A stretch of DNA of 64,000 bases from Mesorhizobium sp. (lineage in GTDB: Bacteria; Pseudomonadota; Alphaproteobacteria; Rhizobiales; Rhizobiaceae), in contig JAHBYX010000004.1 in NCBI GenBank assembly GCA_019635735.1, positions 92,020-156,019 of the forward strand. The letters run 5' to 3'. Below are positions 35,894-45,081 of the stretch, piece after piece. Below the pieces are notes generated by a model. The model saw only the letters and a program-made list of their open reading frames with translations, ran no database searches and was not told the DNA's origin. A program made the position numbers and the translations under genes. How positions within the stretch are numbered: the stretch's first letter is position 1; each line of letters begins with the position of its first letter.

Positions 35894-36550
35894 TTAGAAG
35901 ATCGCGCCCATGTGGGACCAGAAATAGCCGAACAGCGCGCCGGCCGAGCCGATCACCAGACCGATCACAAGCAGCGAAAACAGGCCGAAGACCGCGCCGA
36001 CGCCGAGAAGCACCCCGTCGCGTTCCGACAGGGCGAAGCCGAGCAGCGTGATGGAAAAGGCCGGGAACCAGTTGCCCAGCGGAATCGGCAGCGTGACGAC
36101 GACCGCCAGGAACAGCGACAGCGCACCGACGACGCGCTCGCCCTGCTTCGGCCAGAACGGCCAGTAGCGCGGGCGGATGTATTTCTCCAGCCAGACCAGC
36201 CAGGGCACGATGCGCCCCATCGCGCCCTGGAACTGTGCCCGCGTCAGCGAGATCGCCAGGATGCGCTTCGGCAGCCAGACGCTGGTCGAGCCGTAGAGCA
36301 TCTGCGCGGCGACGATGAGCAGCGGCAGTCCGAGAATGGCGGAGGAGGGCGGCGGCAGCGGGATCAGGTTGATGACGGCGAAGAAGATGAGAAGCGTCGC
36401 CAGACTGCGGTCGCCGAGCGCGGTGCGGATCTCGGCCACGGTGATCGGCCCGTCGCCCTCGGCGGCAAGGCGCTCGAACAGCGAAGACAGGCGGGCCGGC
36501 GGGGGCCGTCGCGGCGTCCCAGGCAGCGCCTGTTGCTCGTATTCACCCAT
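35894..36550 (-). CDS. exoD: ExoD-family exopolysaccharide synthesis protein
   Basis: A 218-residue membrane protein of the ExoD family. Blocks include ITVAEIRTALGDRSLATLLI, FFAVINLIPLPPPSSAILGL and LPIPLGNWFPAFSITLLGFA, with four to five helices. In Sinorhizobium ExoD affects exopolysaccharide production and nodule invasion. It converges with the glycosyltransferase gene, 21 bases away. ATG at 36550 is chosen; a GTG at 36616 would add 22 residues lacking coding character. Confidence 0.88.
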   Translation of the reverse strand: MGEYEQQALPGTPRRPPPARLSSLFERLAAEGDGPITVAEIRTALGDRSLATLLIFFAVINLIPLPPPSSAILGLPLLIVAAQMLYGSTSVWLPKRILAISLTRAQFQGAMGRIVPWLVWLEKYIRPRYWPFWPKQGERVVGALSLFLAVVVTLPIPLGNWFPAFSITLLGFALSERDGVLLGVGAVFGLFSLLVIGLVIGSAGALFGYFWSHMGAIF

Positions 36551-36662
36551 GCCCTGTCTCACAAATGGCCCCGCTGGGCGCCCCTCCCGCGTTTCTCCCA
36601 CAGAATGCGCAAACACCCGTTAATCCCTGATGACATAACGCAAATCGCGCCTTTCCGCGTCG

Positions 36663-37238
36663 TCAGCGACGGAACTCCAGGATATCCAGCTTGGACTCGT
36701 AGTAGGGCGCCGGAAATTCGATCCGCCAGGATCTAGGCGACATCAGGAAGGCGTATCCCACCTGATCGCTCTCCGGCCCCTTGCCATAGGCGGGAAACGG
36801 GTCGTCATTGACGGCGAAGGTGCCAAGGTAGGTCTGCCGCGTGTCGCTGTCGGTGAAGAAGCGGCCCTTCGTCTTCTGCGAGCCGGTCAGCTTGGTCAGC
36901 GTCCAGCCGGAGCCGTCGTCGGTGACGCGGCATCTGAACCAGCCATAGACGACGAGTTGCGCGAGACCGCCGGCCTTGATGGTGCGGCATTGCCAGTCGC
37001 CGGTCATGTCGAAGCCCGACCAGGACTGCTGGGCGGGTGCGATCACCTTCTCCAGCGTCGCGAGGTCTTTCGCACTGCCGCCGGCGCGCGCCTCCTTTAG
37101 CGCCTCTTCGCGGGTCGCGTCGTAGTTCGCCAGCCGGTCGCGGTCGGCCTGGGTGATCAGCCCCTCGATCTCGCCGGTCGCCCAGGAGGGAGTGGCGGCC
37201 ATGAGGGCAATGACGGCAAGAGCGACCAGACGCGGCAT
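36663..37238 (-). CDS. Secreted DUF4893 protein
   Basis: A 191-residue exported protein. Signal peptide MPRLVALAVIALMAATPSWA, then LITQADRDRLANYDATREEA and DMTGDWQCRTIKAGG, the DUF4893 signature, and WRIEFPAPYYESKLDILEFR near the end. ATG at 37238 follows GGAGAA; an upstream frame to 37292 would overlap the DUF1638 stop and hide the signal peptide. Function unknown; possibly cotranscribed with the DUF1638 gene. Confidence 0.85.
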   Translation of the reverse strand: MPRLVALAVIALMAATPSWATGEIEGLITQADRDRLANYDATREEALKEARAGGSAKDLATLEKVIAPAQQSWSGFDMTGDWQCRTIKAGGLAQLVVYGWFRCRVTDDGSGWTLTKLTGSQKTKGRFFTDSDTRQTYLGTFAVNDDPFPAYGKGPESDQVGYAFLMSPRSWRIEFPAPYYESKLDILEFRR

Positions 37239-37288
37239 GAAGGGGGATTCTCCGTTCGCCGCCACCTCGGACGAACAATCCGGCGCTT

Positions 37289-37930
37289 TCATGTTGCCGC
37301 CGCGGTCTTCGCCAGCGCCGGAGCGAGGTCGCCATAGCCGGTCCGCCGCTTCTCGTAGGCGAGGCCGAGCATCTTCGCAGCACTCTCGGCGACCGGATCG
37401 AGCGCCGGATCGTCGGTCTGCGCCAGATAGACCAGCTTACGGTAGTGGCCGAAATAATCCTTCGCCAGTTCCGGATGGCGGTCGAGGCCGAGCGGCTTCA
37501 TGAAGAAGGCGTCGAACTGCCGGCACAGGAAGTCGGTCATGTAGAAGGTGGTCATGTCGTCGTCGCCGATCGCGTCGAAGGCGGTCATGCCCTGGTAGAA
37601 GGCGAAGCAGTGCGGTCCCGCGATGCGTCCGACGTCGTGCTTCTCCAGCACCCGGTCGAGCATGCCGCCGGTGCCGCAATCGCCGTAGCCGGCGAGGATG
37701 TGCCGGTAGCCCTCGGCCTTGGCCTCGACGATCGCCTTTTCCATCGCAGGGGGGATGCGGTCGGGATAATAGTGGAACTCGGCCGGCAGGCAGGTGAGGT
37801 CGAGATGATCGAGCCTGAGCTGCGCCTTCACCGCCAGCACCTCGCGGGCGATCATCCCGCAGGCGATGACGAGGACGCGGTTATTCGCTGTCTCGTTGTT
37901 TCCGTTCGTGATAGGTTTGTCGCCCTTCAT
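37289..37930 (-). CDS. DUF1638 protein of the methyltransferase cluster
   Basis: A 213-residue protein with NRVLVIACGMIAREVLAVK, LTCLPAEFHYYPDRIPPAME, HILAGYGDCGTGGMLDRVLE and GPHCFAFYQGMTAFDAIGDD, the conserved DUF1638 blocks. The invariant Cys and His residues (CGM, CLP, GDCGTGG, GPHCF) suggest metal or corrinoid contact. DUF1638 genes recur beside MttB-superfamily and corrinoid genes; the biochemical role is unknown. The start is probably 37930, without a strong ribosome site. Confidence 0.85.
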   Translation of the reverse strand: MKGDKPITNGNNETANNRVLVIACGMIAREVLAVKAQLRLDHLDLTCLPAEFHYYPDRIPPAMEKAIVEAKAEGYRHILAGYGDCGTGGMLDRVLEKHDVGRIAGPHCFAFYQGMTAFDAIGDDDMTTFYMTDFLCRQFDAFFMKPLGLDRHPELAKDYFGHYRKLVYLAQTDDPALDPVAESAAKMLGLAYEKRRTGYGDLAPALAKTAAAT

Positions 37931-37964
37931 GTGATGAATTTAGTGGACGGGGGAGTGCAAGCCA

Positions 37965-38084
37965 ATGAAAGCCTTGCGGACATCCTTGCTGCTGTTGCTT
38001 TTCGTCGTCGTGGCCGCGCCCGGTCTTTCCGGGTGCGCGACGCCGCGCGACGAAATCGCCAATAGGGGGGGCGGCGGGGACTAG
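37965..38084 (+). CDS. Small lipoprotein, 39 residues
   Basis: A short gene below usual length limits. ATG at 37965 follows GGGGGAGTGCAAGCC. The product has an ideal lipoprotein signal (MKALRTSLLLLLFVVVAAPG then LSGC with the lipobox Cys at 24) and a mature part of only 16 residues (CATPRDEIANRGGGGD). Such entericidin-like or YbjP-like small lipoproteins are common. It sits between the DUF1638 and corrinoid genes on the opposite strand. Confidence 0.7.
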   Translation: MKALRTSLLLLLFVVVAAPGLSGCATPRDEIANRGGGGD

Positions 38085-38100
38085 CTCCGCCCCAATCGCA

Positions 38101-38799
<699 letters not shown>

Positions 38800-39056
38800 T
38801 GCCGGGGCTCCATCTCAGATGCGGCGAAGGCACTTTCGCGGCCTTTGCATTCGTGAGCATATCTATTCTGCAATCGCGGCCGGCGCATAGCTGATTTGCG
38901 ACGCCGTGCAAAACGAAAGCGACTGGAATTCAGCGCCTTGTCGTGTCGAATTTGCGACAGGCGCTGACGTTGGCAAGACTGTTCGCGACAGGTCCATGGC
39001 TACGATCCGCCGACAAGCGGCGTTGCGGCCGCGCTTTCATCCAGGGAAGAACGACC
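38800..39056. promoter_or_regulatory. Divergent regulatory region between the corrinoid and mttB genes
   Basis: Holds two TTTGCGAC elements (38895-38902 and 38951-38958), 56 bases apart. The first forms TTTGC-N8-GCAAA, an inverted repeat. The same core is found before the GlxA-type regulator and the flavoprotein gene at 12086. No clear -35/-10 pair was fixed. Confidence 0.4.
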
Positions 39057-40652
39057 ATGAGCGAGCCGGCGGCAGTAGACCTCGGAACGGGCGAGCAGGA
39101 GACAGGCGGGGCGCGGCGCGGGCGCGGCGATCGCCACAGCGGCGGCGCGGCGGCCCGCCGCGCGGCGCGCTCCGGCGGCGGCCCCGGCCAGCAGCTCACC
39201 TATATCAAGCGCGAGATCCCGCTCTACGAGGTGCTCAACGAGGAGGGCATCTCGCTCATCGAGGCCAATGCCGACACGGTGCTGGAAGAGACGGGCATCA
39301 TTTTCCGCGACGACCCGGAGACGCTGCAACTGTGGAAGGACGCCGGCGCCGACGTGCGCGGCGACCGCGTGCATTTCCCCAAGGGCCTGCCGCGCTCGCT
39401 TCTCAAGACCGCGCCCTCGGTCTACACGCAGCACGCGCGCAACCCCGAGCGGTCGGTGCAGATCGGCGGCAATGCCACGGTCTTCGCGCCGGTCTATGGC
39501 CCGCCCTTCGTGCGTGACCTCGACGGCAACCGCCGCTATGCGACGATCGAGGATTTCCGCAATTTCGTGAAGCTCGCCTACATGGCGCCGTCGATCCACC
39601 ATTCGGGCGGCACGGTGTGCGAGCCGGTCGACGTGCCGGTGAACAAGCGCCACCTCGACATGATCTATTCGCACATCCGCTACTCGGACAAGCCGTTCAT
39701 GGGCTCGGTCACCGCGCCCGAGCGCGCCGAGGACACGGTGGCGATGGCCAAGCTCGTCTTCGGCGACGACTTCGTCGAGAACAACACGGTGCTGACCTCG
39801 CTCATCAACGCCAATTCGCCGATGGTGTTCGACGACACGATGCTCGGCGCGCTCAAGGTCTATGCCCGTCACAACCAGGCCTGCATCGTCACGCCCTTCA
39901 TCCTCGCCGGCGCGATGAGCCCGGTGACGGTCGCGGGCACGCTGACGCAGGTTCTGGCCGAGGTGCTGGCGGGCGCCGCCGTCACCCAGCTCGTGCGCCC
40001 GGGCGCGCCGGTGCTGTTCGGCACCTTTGCGTCGTCGATCTCGATGCAGTCCGGCGCGCCGACCTTCGGCACGCCGGAGCCGTCGCTGGTTTCCTATGGT
40101 GCTGCCCAGCTCGCCCGCCGCCTCGGCCTGCCGTTCCGCACCGGCGGGTCGCTCTGCGCCTCCAAGATCCCGGATGCGCAGGCCGCCTACGAGAGCGCCA
40201 ACACGCTGAACTCGACCATCCTCGCAGGCACCAATTTCGTGCTGCATTCGGCCGGCTGGCTCGAGGGCGGTCTCGCCTCCTGCTACGAGAAGTTCATGAT
40301 GGACATCGACCAGCTCGGCATGCAGCAGAAGTTCGCCGCCGGGGTGGACCTGTCCGAGAACGGCCAGGCGATGGACGCGATCCGCCAGGTCGGGCCGGGC
40401 AGCCATTTCCTCGGCTGCGACCATACCCAGGCCAATTTCCAGACGGCTTTCTACCGCTCCTCCATCGCCGACAACAATTCGTTCGAGCAGTGGGAGGCCG
40501 AAGGCTCCAAGCCCGCGCACCAGCGCGCCAACGAGCTCGCCCGCCGCTGGCTCGAGACCTACGAGGCGCCGGCGCTCGACCCGGCCATCGACGAGGCGCT
40601 CATCGACTTCATCCGCCGCAAGAAGGAGTCGATGCCCGACGCCTTCACGTGA
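39057..40652 (+). CDS. MttB-superfamily corrinoid methyltransferase (non-pyrrolysine)
   Basis: A 531-residue TIM-barrel methyltransferase of the trimethylamine methyltransferase superfamily. Blocks are YIKREIPLYEVLNEEGISLI, FVKLAYMAPSIHHSGGTVCE, NSPMVFDDTMLGALKVYARH, LAGAMSPVTVAGTLTQVLAE and HSAGWLEGGLASCYEKFMMD. The frame has no internal amber, so it is not a pyrrolysine trimethylamine enzyme; characterised relatives act on glycine betaine or other quaternary amines. The substrate here is not fixed. Residues 17-45 form an Arg/Gly/Ala-rich tail. ATG at 39057 follows AGGGAAGAACG. After its TGA the same frame stays open for 30 more codons. Confidence 0.92.
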   Translation: MSEPAAVDLGTGEQETGGARRGRGDRHSGGAAARRAARSGGGPGQQLTYIKREIPLYEVLNEEGISLIEANADTVLEETGIIFRDDPETLQLWKDAGADVRGDRVHFPKGLPRSLLKTAPSVYTQHARNPERSVQIGGNATVFAPVYGPPFVRDLDGNRRYATIEDFRNFVKLAYMAPSIHHSGGTVCEPVDVPVNKRHLDMIYSHIRYSDKPFMGSVTAPERAEDTVAMAKLVFGDDFVENNTVLTSLINANSPMVFDDTMLGALKVYARHNQACIVTPFILAGAMSPVTVAGTLTQVLAEVLAGAAVTQLVRPGAPVLFGTFASSISMQSGAPTFGTPEPSLVSYGAAQLARRLGLPFRTGGSLCASKIPDAQAAYESANTLNSTILAGTNFVLHSAGWLEGGLASCYEKFMMDIDQLGMQQKFAAGVDLSENGQAMDAIRQVGPGSHFLGCDHTQANFQTAFYRSSIADNNSFEQWEAEGSKPAHQRANELARRWLETYEAPALDPAIDEALIDFIRRKKESMPDAFT

Positions 40653-40816
40653 AGCGAGCCCGATTCAGGCGGGGCTAAAGTCGCCAAGATCATCCACGAC
40701 GAAGTCTGGCGCAGCGCGGTCAAGGGCGGCGCAGTGAAGTGATCTTCGCTGATTGGACTCTGGTCATTCCGTGCGAGCGTGGATAGCTTCGCCCGCTCCA
40801 CGACGCAGGAGATGAG

Positions 40817-41554
40817 ATGACCGGCCGCAGCATTTCCATCAAGGCACCTGGCGGCATCTGCCCGGCCTCGCTCTTTGCTCCATCCGGCCGACCTTCCGGC
40901 CCCGCAATCATCCTCTACATGGATGCTTTCGGCCCGCGGCCGGCGATGGACGAGATGGCCGCGCGGCTGGCGGGGCAGGGCTACGCGGTCCTCGTGCCCG
41001 ACCTGTTCTACCGTTTCGGCGCCTATGGCCCCTTCGATGCGAAGACGGCCTTTTCGAATGCCGAGACCGGCCAGTTCCTGCGCAGGATGATCGCCGAGAC
41101 GACGCAGGCGATGACCATGGCCGACACCGGCTTCTTTCTCGACGCGCTGGCGGGGGAGGGGTTCGACGGCAAGGTCGGCACGGTCGGCTACTGCATGGGC
41201 GGCGGGCGCGCGCTCAACGCGGCGGCGGCCCATCCCGACCGCATCGTCGCGGCCGCGAGCCTGCACGGCGGCAACCTCGCCAGCGATGCGCCCGACAGCC
41301 CCGCCGCCAACGCCGCGAAGATCAGGGCGCGCGCCTATGTCGGCGTCGCCGGCGTCGACGGCAGCTTCCCGCCCGAACAATCGGCCCGCCTGGCGCAGGC
41401 TTTCCGCGAGGCCGAGGTCGACCACCTGGTCGAGAACTATGTCGGCATGAAGCACGGCTGGTGCGTGCCCGACCATTCCGTCTACGACAAGGCCGGCGCC
41501 GAACGGCACTGGAAGCGGCTCGAGATGCTGTTTGAAGAGACGCTGCGCGGGTGA
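40817..41554 (+). CDS. Dienelactone-hydrolase-family protein
   Basis: A 245-residue alpha/beta hydrolase with the Cys nucleophile of dienelactone hydrolases in VGTVGYCMGGGRALN, an Asp in GVAGVDGSFPPE and a His in YVGMKHGWCVPDH. ILYMDAFGPRPAMDEMAARL is the usual N-terminal block. It probably cleaves a lactone or ester; no pathway partner is adjacent. ATG at 40817 follows AGGAGATGAG. Confidence 0.9.
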   Translation: MTGRSISIKAPGGICPASLFAPSGRPSGPAIILYMDAFGPRPAMDEMAARLAGQGYAVLVPDLFYRFGAYGPFDAKTAFSNAETGQFLRRMIAETTQAMTMADTGFFLDALAGEGFDGKVGTVGYCMGGGRALNAAAAHPDRIVAAASLHGGNLASDAPDSPAANAAKIRARAYVGVAGVDGSFPPEQSARLAQAFREAEVDHLVENYVGMKHGWCVPDHSVYDKAGAERHWKRLEMLFEETLRG

Positions 41555-41613
41555 GCGGGGGTCGGGCCAGCAGGGGGAGGGTTCCTGTACCCGGAATGCG
41601 TCCCTCCGTCATG

Positions 41614-41744
41614 CCGGCGGCCGGAGGCCAGCCGGTATCCATTCTTCTCTGCGGCTACACGCCGGAATCATAACCTTCGCGGTCTGTCCGCCTGCGCCGT
41701 TCACTCCGCCGCCAATGGTTCCCGGCTCGCCTCCGGCGGCCGGG
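41614..41744. repeat. Palindromic repeat, copy 1
   Basis: Arms near 41614-41635 and 41722-41744 are inverted copies rich in CCGG (left arm CCGGCGGCCGGAGGCC...). The unit is about 130 bases long and is followed by a second, similar unit at 41807. Left halves share the tail GGTATCCATTCTTCTCT. Confidence 0.75.
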
Positions 41745-41806
41745 ATGACGCCGCGCGAGGGACCGGCGCCTAACGCTGCGTTCGGTCCCGCCCCACCTCC
41801 GTCATA

Positions 41807-41933
41807 CCGGCGGCCGGAGGCCAGCCGGTATCCATTCTTCTCTCCGGCTGCACGCCGAAAACGCCATCGCGGCATGACCGACGGCGCCTTTCTCCCGGCG
41901 ATCAATGGTTCCCGGCTGGCCTCCGGCCGCCGG
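41807..41933. repeat. Palindromic repeat, copy 2
   Basis: Perfect 22-bp inverted arms at 41807-41828 and 41912-41933. The right arm is preceded by AATGGTTCC as in copy 1. Together the two units fill most of the 579-base gap between the dienelactone hydrolase and the next gene (41555-42133). The rest shows no gene. The sequence 42030-42080 has short direct repeats ATTCACCATTCACTATTCAC. Confidence 0.8.
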
Positions 41934-42133
41934 GAAGACGATCGCGAATGGGGTGCGCTGGCTTGAACAGCCGGATCTGAGCGCAGCCCCCGTGCATCGA
42001 TCGCCGCCTCGGGAAAAAATCTTCGCCGCCAACCCCTTGTTCCCATTCACCATTCACTATTCACCATTCACTTTTCCATCCACCACCATTGCGCCATACA
42101 CGACACTGTCCGCCGGTCAAACGGGAGCCGGCG

Positions 42134-42583
42134 ATGGCTTGGAGGGCGAAGGCAGGGAGGGAACAGAAGGTACTGGCGAGCATCGTCGCCCGCCTGTTCT
42201 CGCTTGCCGACCTCGCCGAAGACGCTGCCCTGCGCTCCCCATGGGTGCGCTGGTGCGTGCTGTGGGCCGCCTGGCAGGCGAACGCGCTTCTCAGGGACTA
42301 CGTCGAGGGTCGCGCGGGGAACATGACAGCCAGGCACTGGTCGCCGGTCCCCATGCCGGCCGGCTTCGGCAGCCATCCCGACGACGCTAACGATCTCGCC
42401 GCCTCGCTGAGGGCACTTGCGCTCATGGTGCGGGCGATCGCGGCGCAGGTCAGCCGCGTAGCGTTCCTGCAGCGGGGTGACGGATCGGATGAGCCCGGCA
42501 ATGAGGGCAATAGCCGCCGAGGCGGTCTCCGGCGTCTGCTGGAATCGACCGCCTCGGCGGTCGAGGTTCGCGACACATCCTGA
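42134..42583 (+). CDS. Conserved hypothetical protein
   Basis: A 149-residue protein with REQKVLASIVARLFSLADLA, then ALRSPWVRWCVLWAAWQANA and SHPDDANDLAASLRALALMV. Homologues of this type are common in Mesorhizobium as lone genes. The first helix-rich part has one hydrophobic stretch (VLWAAWQANALL) that may be membrane-associated. Function unknown. ATG at 42134 lacks a strong ribosome site and an ATG at 42089 is possible. Confidence 0.6.
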   Translation: MAWRAKAGREQKVLASIVARLFSLADLAEDAALRSPWVRWCVLWAAWQANALLRDYVEGRAGNMTARHWSPVPMPAGFGSHPDDANDLAASLRALALMVRAIAAQVSRVAFLQRGDGSDEPGNEGNSRRGGLRRLLESTASAVEVRDTS

Positions 42584-42607
42584 ACATGCGTTCCGACTTG
42601 GCGCAGG

Positions 42608-42970
42608 TTATTCCGCTGTGTCCCCGAACGAGGCGGTCACGACGATCTCGCCAATGATTGCATCGTTGAACGAAGCCAGGTCTTCAGCTGGGATCCAGTA
42701 TTCAAGATGGGCCCGGCTGCCGGCGTGCTGTACGTCGTAGCGGTCGAGGAAATCGGCACGCACGTCGAACCGTGTGACGAAACCGGAGCCGCTCGCCGGC
42801 ACGTTCCAGTCGCGGGCGATCTGGATGGCATAGTCCTCGGACAGTACGGGATAGAATATCGGCTGGTCGGGAAGCCGGGGCGGGAAAGCCCGCATGCCCA
42901 GCTCGCGGCTCAGCTTGAGTTCCACCGGTCCCACCGGCCGCCACAATGTCCTTGTCTTCGGTTTCGTCAT
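42608..42970 (-). CDS. Conserved hypothetical (often mislabelled 'ADP-ribosylation/crystallin J1')
   Basis: A 120-residue soluble protein: TLWRPVGPVELKLSRELGMR, AFPPRLPDQPIFYPVLSEDY, AIQIARDWNVPASGSGFVTR and EYWIPAEDLASFNDAIIGEI. This widespread family is often called ADP-ribosylation/crystallin J1 in databases without evidence. ATG at 42970 is preferred over longer frames that overlap the opposite-strand Fe-S gene. It is divergent from that gene. Confidence 0.85.
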   Translation of the reverse strand: MTKPKTRTLWRPVGPVELKLSRELGMRAFPPRLPDQPIFYPVLSEDYAIQIARDWNVPASGSGFVTRFDVRADFLDRYDVQHAGSRAHLEYWIPAEDLASFNDAIIGEIVVTASFGDTAE

Positions 42971-43004
42971 AGTATCGGCTCCCGAGGGAACGCGCGCATA
43001 CAGC

Positions 43005-43694
43005 ATGATTGCCGAGATATCCAGCCAACTCGCCGAAAACGGCCTGATCCTGCGCGGCGGCTTCGCCTTCGAGCCGGACGAGAAGGTGCCGGCCGGTGCT
43101 GCAGGGGTCCGCGCGGTCCTGCTGGTCGGCCATGGCGGAGCGACGATCTGGCCGCATTTCGAGGCCTGGCGGGAGAGACAGGCCCCGGACCTCGCCGATC
43201 CGCTCGACACCTGGTCGCGCGAGGTGATCGGCGCCGTCGCCGGCCGGTTCGGCGCCCGTGCGGTCTCGCCTTCCGACCGGCCCTACCTGCCGTTCCAGAA
43301 ATGGGCGACGCGAACGGAAGGATTGCGTCCGTCGCCGCTCGGGATCCTTATGCATCCCGAATTCGGTCTGTGGCACGCCTACCGCGGCGCGCTGCTGTTC
43401 GGCGATGCGCTCGCGGTGCGGGAGATCGCCGCCCTGCCCGGGCAAGCTCCCATTCACCTCTGCGACGGCTGCGACGGCAAGCCGTGCCTTCACGCCTGCC
43501 CGGTGGGAGCCTATTCCGGGTCGGGTTTCGCCTACGAGCAATGCCTCGGCCATGTCCGCTCGGACGCTGGACATGTCTGCAGGGAGACGGGCTGCCTCGA
43601 CCGGATGGCCTGTCCCTTTGGCGAGGCCTACCGCTATTCGCGCGCGCAGCAGGCGTTCCACATGGCGGCCTTCGCCGGACTGGCGGCAGGATGA
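43005..43694 (+). CDS. 4Fe-4S ferredoxin-like protein
   Basis: A 229-residue protein whose C-terminal third carries an Fe-S cysteine array: CDGCDGKPCLHACPVGAY, then CLGHVRSDAGHVCRETGCLD and RMACPFG. The N-terminal part (ENGLILRGGFAFEPDEKVPA, VLLVGHGGATIWPHFEAWRE) resembles the epoxyqueuosine-reductase-like 4Fe-4S proteins, but it is shorter and has no corrinoid residues. Probably an electron-transfer or reductase-like protein; substrate unknown. It ends in an ATGA overlap with the DUF1810 gene. Confidence 0.8.
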   Translation: MIAEISSQLAENGLILRGGFAFEPDEKVPAGAAGVRAVLLVGHGGATIWPHFEAWRERQAPDLADPLDTWSREVIGAVAGRFGARAVSPSDRPYLPFQKWATRTEGLRPSPLGILMHPEFGLWHAYRGALLFGDALAVREIAALPGQAPIHLCDGCDGKPCLHACPVGAYSGSGFAYEQCLGHVRSDAGHVCRETGCLDRMACPFGEAYRYSRAQQAFHMAAFAGLAAG

Positions 43695-44122
43695 GCGTCC
43701 CCGCCGATCCCTTTGACCTCCAGCGTTTCGTGTCGGCCCAGCGTGGGGTCTTCGACCGGGCGCTCGCCGAACTGCGGCAAGGCCGCAAGGCCAGCCACTG
43801 GATGTGGTTCGTGTTCCCCCAGATCGCCGGCCTCGGCCGCAGCGAGATGTCGGTGCGCTATGCAATTTCCACGGTGGACGAGGCGATCGCCTATTGGCGG
43901 CACGACATTCTAGGGCCCCGGCTGAGGGCCTGCATCGAGGCGCTGCTGACTCATCCCGATCGTTCGGCGCGCCAGATCATGGGCTCACCCGACGATCTCA
44001 AGCTCCGCTCCTCGCTCACGCTATTCGCGCAGGCCGTCCCCGACGAGCCGCTGTTCGCCGAAGGGCTTCTGCGCTTCTTTGACGGCAAGCCGGACCCGGA
44101 GACGCTGGCGCGGCTTCAATAG
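43691..44122 (+). CDS. DUF1810 protein
   Basis: A 143-residue protein with DPFDLQRFVSAQRGVFDRAL, GRKASHWMWFVFPQIAGLG and SPDDLKLRSSLTLFAQAVPD, the DUF1810 signature, an alpha-helical fold of calpastatin-like naming. It is translationally coupled to the Fe-S protein (ATGA). Its last bases overlap those of the convergent SDR gene. Function unknown. Confidence 0.92.
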   Translation: MSVPADPFDLQRFVSAQRGVFDRALAELRQGRKASHWMWFVFPQIAGLGRSEMSVRYAISTVDEAIAYWRHDILGPRLRACIEALLTHPDRSARQIMGSPDDLKLRSSLTLFAQAVPDEPLFAEGLLRFFDGKPDPETLARLQ

Positions 44123-45081
44123 CCGCCGACGATCGGCAGGATCTCGCCGGTGATGTAGCTCGACATCTGCGGCGAGGCGAGGAAGACATAGGCGGGCGCG
44201 ATCTCCTCCGGCTGGGCCGGCCGCTTCATCGGCGTCTTGGCGCCGAACTGGGAGACGTCCTCTGCTTCCTTCTCCGACGGGTTGAGCGGCGTCCAGACCG
44301 GGCCGGGGGCAACGCAGTTGACGCGGATGCCCTTGCCCACGAGGTTGCCGGCCAGCGCCCGGGTGAAGGCGTGGATGCCGCCCTTGGTCATCGAATAGTC
44401 GACCAGTTCCTTCGAGCCGTCGATGCCGGTGACTGATCCGGTGTTGATGATCGCTGAGCCGGGCTTCAGGTGCGGCAGCGCCGCCTTCGCCATGTGGAAA
44501 TAGCCGTAGAGGTTGGTCTTCAGCGTCGTGTCGAAATGCTCCTCTGTCAGATCGGCGAAATCGGCCGAGTGGATCTGGAACGCGACGTTGTTGACCAGGA
44601 TGTCGAGCCCGCCGAGCTGCTTGACCGTCTTGGCCACGGCCTTGTCGCAGAAGCCGCTCTCCGAAACGTCGCCCGACAGCAGGATCGCCTTTTGTCCTTC
44701 CTTTTCGACCGCCGCCTTGGTGGCCTTCGCGTCCTCGTGCTCGGTGAGGTAGGCGATCGCGACATCCGCGCCCTCGCGGGCGAACAGAACCGCGACCGCC
44801 CGTCCGATGCCTGAATCGCCGCCGGTGATCAGCGCCACCTTCCCCTTGAGCTTCTCCGAGCCCTTGTAGAACGGCGCATCATACATCGGCGCCGGCTCGA
44901 TCGCGTGCTCCATGCCGGGCTTGGGATGATGCTGTTTGGGAAAGGGCGGAACGGGATATTTCCGGGCGCCGGCCTGCATCGGCTTCGGCTTGCCGTTCGA
45001 CTTCTCGCGGTCGTCCGCGTCGACCTTCTTCTGGATCTTGCGCTGCTTGCCGGCTTCGGTTCGGGCTGCTGTCTCTGACAT
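44116..45081 (-). CDS. Short-chain dehydrogenase, YghA/YhdF-like
   Basis: A 321-residue SDR with a 75-residue N-terminal extension (HHPKPGMEHAIEPAP, YKGSEKLKGKVALITGG) typical of stress-associated YghA/YhdF enzymes. The coenzyme motif is TGGDSGIGRAVAVLFA, NNVAFQ, the catalytic Ser/Tyr/Lys in GSVTGIDGSKELVDYSMTKG, and APGPVWTPLNPS. ATG at 45081 follows AAGGAGC. Likely an NAD(P)-dependent reductase of small aldehydes or ketones. Confidence 0.93.
   Translation of the reverse strand: MSETAARTEAGKQRKIQKKVDADDREKSNGKPKPMQAGARKYPVPPFPKQHHPKPGMEHAIEPAPMYDAPFYKGSEKLKGKVALITGGDSGIGRAVAVLFAREGADVAIAYLTEHEDAKATKAAVEKEGQKAILLSGDVSESGFCDKAVAKTVKQLGGLDILVNNVAFQIHSADFADLTEEHFDTTLKTNLYGYFHMAKAALPHLKPGSAIINTGSVTGIDGSKELVDYSMTKGGIHAFTRALAGNLVGKGIRVNCVAPGPVWTPLNPSEKEAEDVSQFGAKTPMKRPAQPEEIAPAYVFLASPQMSSYITGEILPIVGGY

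Noticed and set aside
39057..40652. Pyrrolysine in the MttB proteins
   Set aside because: Both mttB frames lack an in-frame amber codon, so they belong to the non-pyrrolysine branch.
41807..41933. CRISPR or IS end
   Set aside because: Only two long palindromic units, no regular spacers and no transposase.
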